From Sinohyriopsis cumingii (lineage: Eukaryota > Mollusca > Bivalvia > Unionida > Unionidae): a stretch of DNA of 64,000 bases. The position numbers and the translations under genes are program-made. The DNA is taken from the NCBI GenBank assembly GCA_028554795.2, contig CM068838.1:129615428-129679427 (forward strand). The letters run 5' to 3'. The notes below the pieces were generated by a model. It saw only the letters and a program-made list of their open reading frames with translations, was not told where the DNA came from and ran no database searches. Positions 23,956-35,539 of this stretch are shown here, one piece after another (the first letter of the stretch is position 1; each line of letters opens with the position of its first letter).

Positions 23956-24160
23956 TTTGGAATTGTATTTTGATATCGAGTTATGCTCAGTAGATTTTCA
24001 TAATTTTATTATTGAGTTATGCTCAGTAGATTTCCATTCTATTTTGATATTGAGTTATGCTAGTAATTTTCATAATTTTGATATTGAGTTATGCTCAGTA
24101 GATTTTCATAATTTTGATATAGAGTAATGCTCAATAGATTTTCATAATTTTGATATTTTT
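23956..24160. repeat. 36-bp tandem repeat x 5-6
   Basis: Units of GATATTGAGTTATGCTCAGT plus AGATTTTCATAATTTT. One is shortened at about 24060. It lies just upstream of the 90-bp satellite. Confidence 0.8.
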
Positions 24161-24261
24161 TGTATGACTACATGCTAATGGATATTTTTGGATTACAATT
24201 TTCTAATTGTATGCATCATGAGTTCCATTTATTTGTAAACATTTGATACACAAGATCCTAC

Positions 24262-26990
24262 CATGTCAATTTTATATGAACAGTTCACAGAAGTTCTGGC
24301 AAACAATCCATGTACCATTTGTCAACATTTCATACACAACACTCCACCATGTCACTTGTCACCATATATATTATTAAATTGTCAACATTCATACACAACA
24401 CTCCATCATGTCAATTGTATATGAACAGTTGCCTAGAAATACCAGTAAACATCCTACATACTGTTTGTCAACATTCATACACATCACTCCACCATGTCAA
24501 TTTTTACATGAACAGTTGCCTAGAAGTAGCAGTAAACACCCTACATACTGTTAGTTTGACAACATTTGTACACAACACTCCACCATGTCAATTTTATATG
24601 AACAGTTGCCTAGAAGTAGCAGTAAACACCCTACATACTGTTAGTTTGACAACATTTGTACACAACACTCCACCATGTCAATTTTATATGAACAGTTGCC
24701 TAAAAGTACCAGTAAACATCCTACATACTGTTAGTTTGCCAATATTCATAAATAACACTCCATCATGTCAATTTTATATGAACAGTTGCCTAGCAGTACC
24801 AGTAAACACCCTACATACTGTTAGTTTGACAACATTTGTACACAACACTCCATCATGTCAATTTTATACGAACAGTTGCCTAGAAGTACCAGTAAACACA
24901 CTACATACTGTTAGTTTGTCAACATTTGCACACAGCACTCCACCATGTCAATTTTATATGAACAGTTGCCTAGAAGTACCAGTAAAAACACTACATACTG
25001 TTAGTTTGTCAACAGTTGTACACAACACTCCACCATGTCAATTTTACATGAACAGTTGCCTAGCAGTACCAGTAAACATCCTACATACTGTTAGTTTGCC
25101 AATATTCATAAACAACACTCCATCATGTCAATTTTATATGAACAGTTGCCTAGAAGTACCAGTAAACATCCTACATACCGTTTGCCAATATTCATAAATA
25201 ACACTCCATCATGTCAATTTTATATGAACAGTTGCCTAGAAGTACCAGTAAACACACTACATACTGTTAGTTTGTCAACAGTTGTACACAACACTCCATC
25301 ATGTCAATTTTATATGAACAGTTGCCTAGAAATACCAGTAAACATCCTACATACTGTTAGTTTGTCAACATTCATAAACAACACTCCACCATGTCAATTT
25401 TATATGAACAGTTGCCTAGAAGTACCAGTAAACACACTACCTATTGTTAGTTTGTCAACATTTGTACACAACACTCCATCATGTCAATTTTATATGAACA
25501 GTTGCCTAGCAGTACCAGTAAACATCCTACATACTGTTAGTTTGCCAATATTCATAAACAATACTCCATCATGTCAATTTTATATGAACAGTTACCTAGA
25601 AATACCAGTAAACATCCTACATACTGTTAGTTTGCCAATATTCATAAACAACAGTCCATCATGTCAATTTTATATGAACAGTTGCCTAGAAATACCAGTA
25701 AACATCCTACATACTGTTAGTTTGTCAACATTTGTACACAACACTCCACCATGTCAATTTTATATGAAGAGTTGCCTAGCAGTACCAGTAAACATCCTAC
25801 ATACTGTTAGTTTGCCAATATTCACAAATAACACTCCATCATGTCAATTTTATATGAACAGTTGCCTAAAAGTACCAGTAAACATCCTACATACTGTTAG
25901 TTTGCCAATATTCATAAACAACACTCCATCATGTCAATTTTATATGAACAGTTGCCTAGAAATACCAGTAAACATCCTACATACTGTTAGTTTGCCAATA
26001 TTTATAAACAACAATCCATCATGTCAATTTTATATGAACAGTTGCCTAGAAATACCAGTAAACACCCTACATACTGTCAGTTTGCCAATATTCATAAACA
26101 ACAGTCCATCATGTCAATTTTATATGAACAGTTGCCTAGAAATACCAGTAAACATCCTACATACTGTTAGTTTGCCAATATTCATAAATAACACTCCATC
26201 ATGTCAATTTTATATGAACAGTTGCCTAAAAGTACCAGTAAACATCCTACATACTGTTAGTTCGCCAATATTCATAAACAACACTCCATCATGTCAATTT
26301 TATATGAACAGTTGCCTAGAAGTACCAGTAAACATCCTACATACTGTTAGTTTGCCAATATTCATAAATAACACTCCATCATGTCAATTTTATATGAACA
26401 GTTGCCTAGCAGTACCAGTAAACATCCTACATACTGTCAGTTTGCCAATATTCATAAACAACACTCCACCATGTCAATTTTATATGAGCAGATGCCTAGA
26501 AGTACCAGTAAACACACTACCTATTGTTAGTTTGTCAACATTTGCACACAACACTCCATCATGTCAATTTTATATGAACAGTTGCCTAGAAGTACCAGTA
26601 AACATCCTACATACTGTTAGTTTGTCAATATTCGTAAACAACACTCCATCATGTCAATTTTATATGAACAGTTGCCTAGAAGTATCAGTAACACCCTACA
26701 TACTGTTAATTTGTCACCATTCTGACACATCGCTCCACCGTGTCAATTTTAAATGAACAGTTGCCTAGAAATACTAGTAAACACCCTACACACTGTTAGT
26801 TTGTCAGCATTCGTACACAACATCCACGTCAATTTTACATGAACAGTTGCCTAGAAGTACCATTACACACCCTACATACTGTTAGTTTGTGAACTTATGA
26901 TACCTAACACTCTACCATGTCATTTTGTATCAACAATGGACTAAATGTACCAGTAAACACCCTCAATACTGTTAGTTTGTCAACACTTGG
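24262..26990. repeat. 90-bp-period satellite array, about 30 units
   Basis: A 2.7-kb array in the last intron of the minus-strand gene. The unit contains CACTCCATCATGTCAATTTT, ATATGAACAGTTGCCTAGAA, GTACCAGTAAACATCCTACA and TACTGTTAGTTTGTCAACAT. From 25201 to about 26640 the period is exactly 90 bp, with almost no indels. Outer units are more diverged, as expected when the centre of an array is homogenised. Because 90 is 30 codons, one + frame stays open for 295 and 543 codons (24310-25197 and 25125-26756), split by a 4-bp deletion near 25180. Variable sites (E/A/K, V/I, T/I, H/N, P/S) are mostly amino-acid-changing, which argues against a selected protein. Confidence 0.9.
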
Positions 26991-27011
26991 GATGCAACAC
27001 CCTACCAAATC

Positions 27012-27014
<3 letters not shown>

Positions 27015-27069
<55 letters not shown>
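27015..27069. repeat. (TA)n microsatellite
   Basis: About 27 TA dinucleotides between the 90-bp satellite and a 29-bp repeat. Confidence 0.95.
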
Positions 27070-27072
<3 letters not shown>

Positions 27073-27085
27073 TATAAGTAGCACA

Positions 27086-27262
27086 TGCATCCTTACCAAA
27101 CTATCTTTGACAACAGCATCCTCATCAAATTGTTTTTCACGAAAGCATCCTTACGACACTGCCTTTGACAAAAGCATCCATTCCATACCAAACTATTTTT
27201 GACAAAAGCATTCTTACCAAACTATTTTTGACAAAAGCATTCTTACCAAACTGTCCATCACA
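27086..27262. repeat. 29-bp tandem repeat at an exon 3' border
   Basis: Six units of ACCAAACTATTTTTGACAAA plus AGCATTCTT. On the minus strand each unit carries TTTGGTAAGAAT, so the array multiplies a perfect splice donor next to the exon ending at 27247. Confidence 0.75.
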
Positions 27263-27457
27263 AAAGCAAATTTTTTGAAAAAACTCCTTCCTCTTGCGTC
27301 CTTCAAGAAGTTTCTCATTATACAGGTGGTTGGCCATGTACTGAAGACTGTTCCTCCATTTCTGGCTATGGTACATGCAGTCCTCATGCACTAAAGGGGG
27401 CTGAGATAACTTTGGAGATGCCACTGAAGAGGACTGAGCTGCCACTGAATAAGAAGC
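27247..27457 (-). CDS. module-repeat protein (unrecognised), exon 6
   Basis: The acceptor is TTTTTTTACAG (AG at 27459-27458), entering in phase 0. The donor GTAAGA follows 27247, leaving in phase 1 with a single G. It encodes an S/A-rich linker, then CMYHSQKWRNSLQYMANHLY and EFFQKICFCDGQF. The CxxHxxxxWxxxLQY block matches the exon at 60889-61054 (CLTHHGAWASRLQYILNQLQ) in order and spacing, and both exons leave in phase 1. It is therefore the first half of the last module. The donor lies at the edge of a 29-bp tandem array that offers near-identical donors further downstream, so some uncertainty about the exact exon end remains. Confidence 0.7.
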
Positions 27458-27639
27458 CTGTAAAAAAAACAAAAAACATTTGATGGGCTTGAAGAATCTT
27501 CTGGCCAATAAGCCAGGCAAGCTATAAAGTTTGGCCTGTAAGACAGACCAAACTAAAGCTTTTCTGGACAAATAGAAATTTTTGCAACTTGCAAAGAATT
27601 TTTCAGAACAATGAATAAAAAATAAATGCATTGTGTCAA

Positions 27640-30600
27640 TGAGAAAGTCATTTCTTGTCAGGCAGAACAGTTAAAAAGTAGTACACAACATCCACTACCT
27701 AAGGTGACTTCAAAGAAATATTATACTGGTAATTCTTCTTTTAAAACTGCACGTAAAGATGTGTTCATTTTAATCATGAATTTTCACTTGAACTGAAGAC
27801 TACAGACAACAGTATTAAAAAATTCAAAATTGAAATAACATTTAAGGCCATAGAGCACCTTTCTGCAGTAATTTAGACAATGATGAAACAAAAGTCTAAT
27901 TTCTAAACCATTGGCCTAGTACAGCATAGAAATGCATTTGCAGATACAGATTTTCGTACATGTGCTCAGTGAAATCTCCAAAAAACAGGCCTTGACTGGG
28001 ATCAGATGTTTTGGTTGATACTTGTATGCATATTGTATTTGACCCAAACTAAAATTAAAGTTTTAGTAGTCACTTAACATACAGTAATATTTAAGTAACA
28101 GTAATTATTTTTATCCAGGAAATTGGCTGTCATATCTTTACTATTAAGTTCTAATGATATCCAATTTTGCATTATTTAACATTATGAAAATGATAATTTT
28201 TATGGAAATGTTGATTTTTTAATGAAAATCCTAAACTTTGTATGGAAATCTTAATCAACGTGTTGTTTAATTCATTTTTCAAAATAGTATGAGATAACCA
28301 ACTAAATGACAATGATCTTAACAAGTGATGCAGTAAATTTATTTTTGTGTGCTTGTGTGTGTTTTCATAGCTTAAGTTTAGTCTGGTAACCAGAACACTG
28401 AATGGATCAGGATTGGAAATGTATTTAAAAAAACTTACTGAGAGCTGTGCATTTCTAGCTGAATAAATAAATATGACCTGCAATGAATAACATTTTAATA
28501 TACATGTCATTATTGCCTTGCTACAAATTTTCCTGGCTCTAGTTCCTATTCCAAGGTGAATTCCTGCCTCCAATTAGTAATTGGAAGTCTATAATAAAAA
28601 ATATGACCCCAGTCTGATGTCTATTTTAGCAAGTTCAGTCATATGGAATGCCGTCCTTTCTTCCCCTTGGACTTGCTGTTGTTATCACATTTCTCTAGGC
28701 ACTCTAAGATTCATCATTCACATGTCCATTGGCATTACTGCTGTCAATCATATTGGTTTCTATATGGCATCTGATATTTTCACCCCCAGTCCTTGTGTAA
28801 TTTTCCTGTATGCGTCTCTTTTTGTTAATTTTTTAGGGTTTAGTACATTTGCTAGTGAAGTGATGCTTCTCTTAATTTATCCATTCACTAGTAACTGGTG
28901 ATAGGAAAAGTATTATCCACCCCATATTTGTTTCAATTTTTTAACAGTTGTTTTCTTTCAGACTTTAAGCATGCCACAAGAAGTTGGCTTGGTATTAGGA
29001 AGATTTACCCTTCCAAATAAGTGTAAACATAAAAAGGGAAACTATAAAATATAAAGATGTTAAAATTCTATAAAATGTCCATAAAATAAAGATGAAGGTA
29101 ACATAAAATCCTTACAACAGAGCCAAAATCTATTCAATAGAACTGCATTTTCTCATTTTCTGTACCTTATGATCAAAGTAGGCATGGGATTTAGCAGAAA
29201 GCAGTCAATCAAAGAGAAGCTTGAGAAAGGGACCGGCATCCTCTGCTTCTCCACAAGAAGAATGCTACCTCTCCTTTCCAAGGAGGGTCAATGGCATTTT
29301 GACGGGGGTGGATGTCATCAGCGCTTGTAAGAAAGGGATCTGAGCACCTTCCAGGGAAATGAAACTTCCAGATGGTAGTAAGTTGTCAGCACCCATTAGT
29401 GGCATCACCAGCACTTCCTAATGTAGGGAAGTTACCAAACACCCGCGTGAGTCCCACCTTTTCAAGGAAGCATGGCCAACTTCTCGCTCGGGTAGACCTG
29501 CATTTCTGTCAAGATCTAGTTATTGGACAAGAGTTCACTGAAAGGAGTTATTCCTCATAATGGAAGTAACTAAGACAACAGACTGATATCATGTTACTTT
29601 TATTCTAGACCTCAATTTCTGCTAACTGGAGAAGATAATTAATCTTGTTCTGGGGATTAGTGCCAGGTCAAGTGGTAGCAATGCAATCACAGCAGGCAAG
29701 TGTTACAGATTTAAAAATAGTTTTACTCCCTATCCTTCCTTCTTTCATCCCTGTGACAATGCCCTTTGGCCATTTAAGCCTGAAACTGAAAGGTTTCTTT
29801 CACCCCTGTGACAATGACCTTTAGCCATTTAAGCCTGAAACTGAAAGGTTTCTTTCACCCTTGTGACAATGACCTTTGCCCATTTAAGCTTGAAACTGAA
29901 AGATTTCTTCCTGTCTCCTAATGCAAACTCCTTGCAGTTTTTGGTGGATGGTGGAGAACTCTGGTATTCATAAAGTTACTGTGTGGAAACAAAATGGATG
30001 ACAGAAAGGATGGAAGGTCAGAGAGATGAAAAGATCACAACATAAAACATTCTGCTTTAGACTTTGCATATAAAACTGTGCAAACAAGTGTCCATGAGTG
30101 GTCCGAAGCATCTTTATGGATCCCATTTTTAATAATTCATAATTTTTCATAAATCATGACTTTATTGTATATTAGACTATCCATTCACTTAGAGCTGTTT
30201 TTATATTATTATTATTATAAACATACAGATTTTCCTGACTTTCGGAATAAAACAAAACAAAAAGCTTAACCAATATAATTCAACCATTGCCTTTGAAAAG
30301 CAGCCTACCACATGATGTGAGAAAAGACATCAGGACTTTCGTAAATTAGATGGTTACTTGTCCACGATACAATAATGATGATGATAGACAAGTCAAAAGT
30401 TTTGGGACTTTATACTGACAGCAATTTATTTTATAATTTTATATCATGACAAAAGAGAATTCATACCATCTGTGATTTAATATGTGACTTTTGATTTTAA
30501 ATTTGGTGTCTGAAGAAAAAGTTAAGAATTCTGATCTGGTGTAGTATAAAGAAACATTCATAATGCTCAATTAAAACATTCTTTAAGTACACTTACACCT

Positions 30601-30900
30601 AAACAACCTCCAGAACAGTTCTGGAAACTGCATTTTCAAACCTCATGGAGGTCTATGGTTTCTTGCTAGATTTCTTAACTGTACACAAGTGTTGGGTTTT
30701 TATATACATAGCTGCAAATCTTCCAGGCTCACAATTAGTGAAAATAGGGATAAAAAGTCGTGAATTTGGACATGAATTAGTGAAAAATACCATGACAATA
30801 ACTCCATCCACTCTGACCGTCAGTACTACACTATATCAAGATCGCAATATAAAACTAAAACACTATATATATGCAGAAATATATCTGCATTTCTATTATG
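27640..30900. other. intron of the minus-strand gene, no exon seen
   Basis: AT-rich intron. It contains the 54-bp tandem repeat at 29743-29912 and no other structure I can define. Open frames 28172-28573 (-), 28581-28901 (+) and 30645-30947 (+) have no family resemblance. Confidence 0.5.
29743..29912. repeat. 54-bp tandem repeat x 3
   Basis: Three units of CCTGTGACAATGACCTTTAG, CCATTTAAGCCTGAAACTGA and AAGGTTTCTTTCACC. Confidence 0.85.
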
Positions 30901-30929
30901 GTATTCATAAACTTCACTTGTTCTTGTGG

Positions 30930-31612
30930 TTATTTATCAAGACATGATACTGTGGCAGACTTGAACTTCCTCAACTGCTTGGTCATAAATTTGTTTTCTA
31001 AACAGTTTAGACTTCTTGCCTGCTGGTTGATCTTGGTGACTAAAATTGCTGACAAATTTTCTGCACCTAAGGAGGCCCTAAAGTCTGTATTATTTTTCCT
31101 CACAAGGGAAAATACTCTTTCGCTGTCACTATTGCTGTGAGGAATGCACAGGAGCTGCAGCACTTTTAGTTCTCCACAGGAAAATTTGGAAGCGATTTTT
31201 GAGTCCGGGAACATTTGTCGGAACAAATGTTTAGCATGGTCTCTAGCTGATAAACGTAGATTGTGTTCAACAAGAAAACTCACAAATAATGCTTCAGCAC
31301 TGGTAGCTTGCAGGTCTTCTGCCGAAGGCTTAAAATATTCCAGAGCTGAAATCTGCAAATTCTCAATTTTCGCAACTTCTACGTGTTTTTTGCAACCGAT
31401 GTGCTTCCTCACATCGTCTCTGCGACTCTGCCCAATACTGTAATTTGTGGCACACTGTGTGCAAAAAGCATGATGTATATCAATGTTTAATGGCAGAATG
31501 CACGGCCAATTTTGGATATATTCCAAATTAAACTTCACTTTTTGAGCAATGCATTTCTTTTTCCTTGGTGGTGAAGACTTTTTCAAGATCTTACATGCGA
31601 TGCTGAACAGTA
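30930..31612 (-). pseudogene. core-deleted hAT transposase ORF (zinc finger + dimerisation domain)
   Basis: An open minus-strand frame of more than 218 codons. It has a basic start (SSPPRKKKC), a zinc finger of the CxxC...HxxxxxH type (FCTQCATNYSIG, RKHIGCKKH), FLVEHNLRLSARDHA and MFPDSKI. It then jumps directly to the hAT C-terminal dimerisation region (PHSNSDSERVFSLVRKNNTD, FRASLG). In the related relic at 18150-19010, the catalytic TDRSSD part and the CHMMHHAAGKA part lie between FPDSKI and HSNAD, so the whole DDE core is deleted here while the frame stays open. A Tigger element is inserted at 31613. The first in-frame ATG lies beyond it at 33302-33300. The frame may have lost its promoter; a binding-only repressor is a possible but unproven role. 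Confidence 0.75.
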
Positions 31613-33275
31613 CAGTAGTCCCTCTCTTATAAGGCCACCTCTAATGCAGCAGGGAAGTGGCCTTATAATGCGGGTGGCCTTTCTAGAGGGGGATGACAAA
31701 TGCGAATAGTAAATACATATGAAAAAAGTCGCAAGTACATTTAATTTTAAATATTTAATATTTTAATTAAAAAATCACATGCATGATGTGAAATAAATGT
31801 AAAACAAACTTTGTCATCATTTTCAAAGAATGCTATGAATAACCATTGATATAGTTTTAAAACTGTCTTTATAATTATGTTACAGTTCACATCTTCTGTT
31901 ATTTCGTTGGTAACAGTCTAAAAAACAAACCAGTCTCGTCACATTAAAAATATCCTTGCTGTCATATCCCCTGCACATATCGTTTAGTCTTTTGTTCCAA
32001 TCTTCAACAACTTTATTATTAACATCAGCTGATTCCCCGCTAAGGACAGAACACTTGATATTGTGTCGCACTTGAAATATGTGCAACCATTCGTTACTTG
32101 CGGTAAAGTCGTCATATCCCAATTCAACTGACAAACTTTTTGCTTTTTCTTGTCTTTCAAATCAGGATACAAACGTCTCCTGGCTCAAACAATCTTCCTT
32201 TCTCCGTCCATTTCACCTTTCCACTTCTGCAGAATTGTTGCATTATCTTTCACGATATTGTTTATCTGAGTCTTCCCGACGTTAGTTTTCTACAAGGATC
32301 CTCGATGACCCCCGCCCTCGTCAGTTGAATTACTTTCACGTTCTCCGCTAAACTGAGAATTTTTATTTTCCTCGTTGACATGTTGATCTTTTTGCAGTAA
32401 GTTCTTTATGTTGCCAACTACAATACTGATAAAACAATTTTGAATGCATCTAAACAAATTGCCGTGTGTTTTTAAAGGAAGTGATCTTGTCACATGATTC
32501 GTTAGTTGCAGTCTGGTACCCTATTGTTTTTATACATTTCTTGAAACTAAGTGAGAGAAGCCAAAACGGCTTCAATATGTACCATTAACATCATGCAAAT
32601 TTGACCTCGTGGCTGCTAGGATTCGTAACTTTGACAATTATTGTCAGTAGTAATAGCCACTGATTACCAATGTGAACAAGCTCAACATCTTGCTAAGGGA
32701 AGCCATAAAGGCTACCAAACCATTTTCCTGGTGACTTGGGTATTGTACATCGATACTGCCACTTCTCAGCTGTTACTACTGTTCGATAATTGTAATCTTA
32801 ACAATTATCAGAGTGACTAAACCGGACATCTTATGATAACACAGCAGTAAGGCTAATTGGATTACATGTATGTACCCTTTTATATGAATTAAAATTTGAG
32901 TCTTTCTCGGTTTTTATGGAATAAATTTGGCTTCTTGTGAGGCATAAATGATATAATATTAACCATAGTGGTAAATGTACTTTACTCAACACTTCTTTCA
33001 GTAACGAAAACCTGATTTCGGGAAACAGAAATCGGATTACTTAACACACGTTATGAATAAAATACTGGTTCTGGACACATATTCAAATAAAATGCGGCCG
33101 CTTGTGAGGGGTAAATGTTATAATTTTGCACTAACATGCTGGCCGCTGGTCGCGTTAGCCGGGTGGCCTTTCGCGAGGGGTACTTTTGAACACAAACTCG
33201 TCGGTGCCAACAGATTCTGGCCGTAAGGAGCGGGTGGCCGCTGGTCAGGGGGGCCATTCATGAGGGGGACTACTG
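31613..33275 (-). mobile_element. Tigger/pogo-like DNA transposon, complete non-autonomous copy 1
   Basis: The 1663-bp element is flanked by TA on both sides (31611-31612, 33276-33277). Its ends are CAGTAGTCCCTCTCTTATAA and, inverted, CAGTAGTCCCCCTCATGAAT. Subterminal GGTGGCC motifs repeat at both sides (about 31670 and 33160-33240). It keeps N-terminal transposase coding pieces but lacks the rest of the DDE domain, so it depended on a transposase in trans. Its target is the 5' part of the hAT ORF (30930-31612 continuing at 33278-33302). A second copy begins at 62876. Confidence 0.85.
31880..32292 (-). pseudogene. Tigger-type transposase N-terminal relic (copy 1)
   Basis: Read from 32292 downward: KTQINNIVKDNATILQKW is the end of a psq-type helix-turn-helix, followed by a TGA stop. 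After a frame change comes a CENP-B-type DNA-binding region with SVELGYDDFTASNEWLHIFQ, VRHNIKCSVLSGES and EDWNKRL. It ends at the position of the first catalytic Asp, where family members read NADETGLFF. Here the bases AATGTGACGAGACTGG lack one nucleotide, so the frame breaks exactly at that Asp. The remainder of the catalytic domain is absent from the element. Confidence 0.8.
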
Positions 33276-33302
33276 TAACTCAAATCGGTGTTGGTGATGC
33301 AT

Positions 33303-34652
33303 GCATGGAGCAAAATTCCGGTTAGGCCCCAGTTTCTCTCAAAAGCATTTGTAAAACTACTCTTATACATATAAATTAAAATAGGCTAAAATGCTTGCTA
33401 CCGGGCCAATTGTAGCAATCGGCTGTAGTTCTACTAATATTGCGACCAGCAGTACCTGACCGTTTCGGCAACTGCGAATATCACGACTAGTGCTTAACGG
33501 ATAATCCGTTATTTTTATTAAAGCTTTAAAATAATTGAGAATTTGTGAACTTTTGGCTTGCGGCGTGAATCTTTGAATCGTGAAATTCATGCCAAATTCA
33601 TGAGGGTTGGCAACTATGTATATATCATGTTGGCAGTAATCATATCTCCTACCTTCAGCAATATGCAAATTAACATGACACGACATCCAATGTAACTGGT
33701 GCCTTTCTTGCTTTACTTCCAAGCACATCCAAGATTCTGAATATTTCCTTCTATACTTCTGTGCTGAATGTTTGAACTTTTAAAAAGACTCAGTCTTTCT
33801 TTTGCCTTTAAAGATTTTTGTTTGTTGAATGACATTCTAGACAATGCTATAAGCAAAAGTTTCCTCATGCATGCCTTTTACGTAAAAAAATGGTCCAATT
33901 AAAGCATCTGAGGTACTCATCATGTACAGTTAATTTGGTTCTCTGACTAACTCCACTTAATTCAATATGAAGATCTGGATATAGAACGACTCCAGCCAAG
34001 CCTGTATCTAGATTTTATTGTCAATGATAACATCTTTGAATCTTGTGTTGTAAGTCCATAATTTAAGCTCCTGTCAGTAAGACTTGTGGTCAAATTGTAA
34101 GGGTTGGCTGGTCAGAAAATATTCCAGCTGCCAGGTGATGGTTATCAGAATAAAATAGCTGCAACCTAAAGCATGCAACTGCCATTAGCAATTTATGTGA
34201 TGAATAGGGTGAACCTATTAAATTTACTGTCTGACTGCATGTCCCAATGCTAATTTCCCAATCAAGCACCAAGAATCAGAAAATCAGGCTTACCTTTGTC
34301 AAGAACACATCTCCATATTACCAAGAATGTGGTGCAAGATGGATGGATACTAGAAAATATTAACTACTCTGCAATTTTCAAATCTAAACTCTTAATAAAT
34401 CATATTTAAGGACTTATTTCTGAACAGAAAGCAGAATTTTGAGCATAGTTAGTTTTAAGTGTTGTTCACATGCTTACCGAGCCAGACTGAAATAATGAGT
34501 TTCTAAATCAAACGTAGCCAAAATGTCCAATATGACAAGTCATACAAACACATCAAGTGCATTTGATATGCAGGCATGTCATTATTACTAGATGTAAAAT
34601 ATTTACTTGTGTTAGAGCAAGAGACACACGGCAAAGGAATTGTATGGTTTAC
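33303..34652. other. intron of the minus-strand gene, no exon seen
   Basis: It begins with the few bases of hAT sequence upstream of its ATG and continues as unclassified DNA. The 121-codon minus frame at 33363-33728 has no recognisable domain. Confidence 0.45.
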
Positions 34653-35023
34653 CGATGCTGTCACACGCTGAGTATCAGCTGAGGAATGGGTCTCTGATTG
34701 AACTGCAGTTGGAATCTGGGACAGGCTTGATCCAGTTGAATGCTCGTTTAGTCCAGTCCCAGCTGGCTGAAGTTGGCTGGAGCCGGAAGCTGAGCCTTGG
34801 TTTGCTGGTTCTAAAAACTCTCCGTTTCCATTGTGCAGCTCATTAAAGTATAAGACAAACTTGACCAAACTTTGGTAGATTTCTGATTGCCTCAATTTTT
34901 CCATTGCTGCAAACAATGGCAGAAATACTTTGGGCTCATCTTTACTCCAGCCTTCCAGAATGATTTGCACATGCTTTCTGCGTTGATCAAAGATCACTGA
35001 TGACTGCTGAGATAGGTCAACAT
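34653..35023 (-). CDS. module-repeat protein (unrecognised), exon 5
   Basis: The acceptor is TTTCTTTTTATTCAG (AG at 35025-35024), entering in phase 1. The donor is GTAAAC after 34653, leaving in phase 0. It encodes VIFDQRRKHVQIILEGWSKD, then EPKVFLPLFAAM and SLVKFVLYFNELH, and a Q/S/T/G-rich tail through QRVTAS. The W....p.vF.PLF...... and lvKFvlYF signature aligns with exons at 59036-59586 and 23338-23555, making it the second half of the middle module. The incoming phase 1 does not fit the phase-0 end of the 59036 exon, so at least one exon of length 3n+1 must lie between them. Confidence 0.75.
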
Positions 35024-35539
35024 CTGAATAAAAAGAAAAAAGAAAAACATTTTCATGATTAATTATCATCCCTTGAATTTTTGCTTCATGGACCATCCAG
35101 AGTGCAGTTTATTATATATTCCTATGACTGAACCGAGTGTCATAAATGGCATTGGACACCTGTGCTGAATTAAATAGTCAATTATGCAGCTAACTAGCAG
35201 GGCATAAATGACAATGAACTGTACTCTCACTGATCTTGGCTCTAACCTTCAAACACTACAAGCAAAAGATCCTAGTCCAAAATACACACCATTATGTGTT
35301 GAAAACAATCTTTATTTGGGCCACTGTTGTCCTTGACTTTTAAACCATTATATGGTTTATATCTATTTTTTTTAAATTTAAAAAACCTTGTCACTTATTT
35401 GTATTTATAGTGATCATAATCTTGAACATCTAAACCTAAAATCAACAGTTTCATTCTTGCACATGTGTAAATCGTCCCCCAAATCTGGTCATGTCATGAA
35501 GTCTAAAAATAAAACAACTGGGGGAAAAAATATTATTTT

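Noticed and set aside
24310-26756. Two long ORFs (295 and 543 codons) as a Cys-containing repeat protein gene
   Set aside because: The open frame follows from a 90-bp period divisible by three. Unit variation is mostly amino-acid-changing, and there is no signal peptide, splice or domain evidence.
24262-26990. Regular repeats considered as a CRISPR-like array
   Set aside because: Units are contiguous with no unique spacers, they lie in a eukaryotic intron, and there are no cas-like genes.
33363-33728. 121-codon minus-strand ORF next to the Tigger element
   Set aside because: No domain recognised. It is separated from the hAT ATG at 33302 by stops and is not in a readable continuation.
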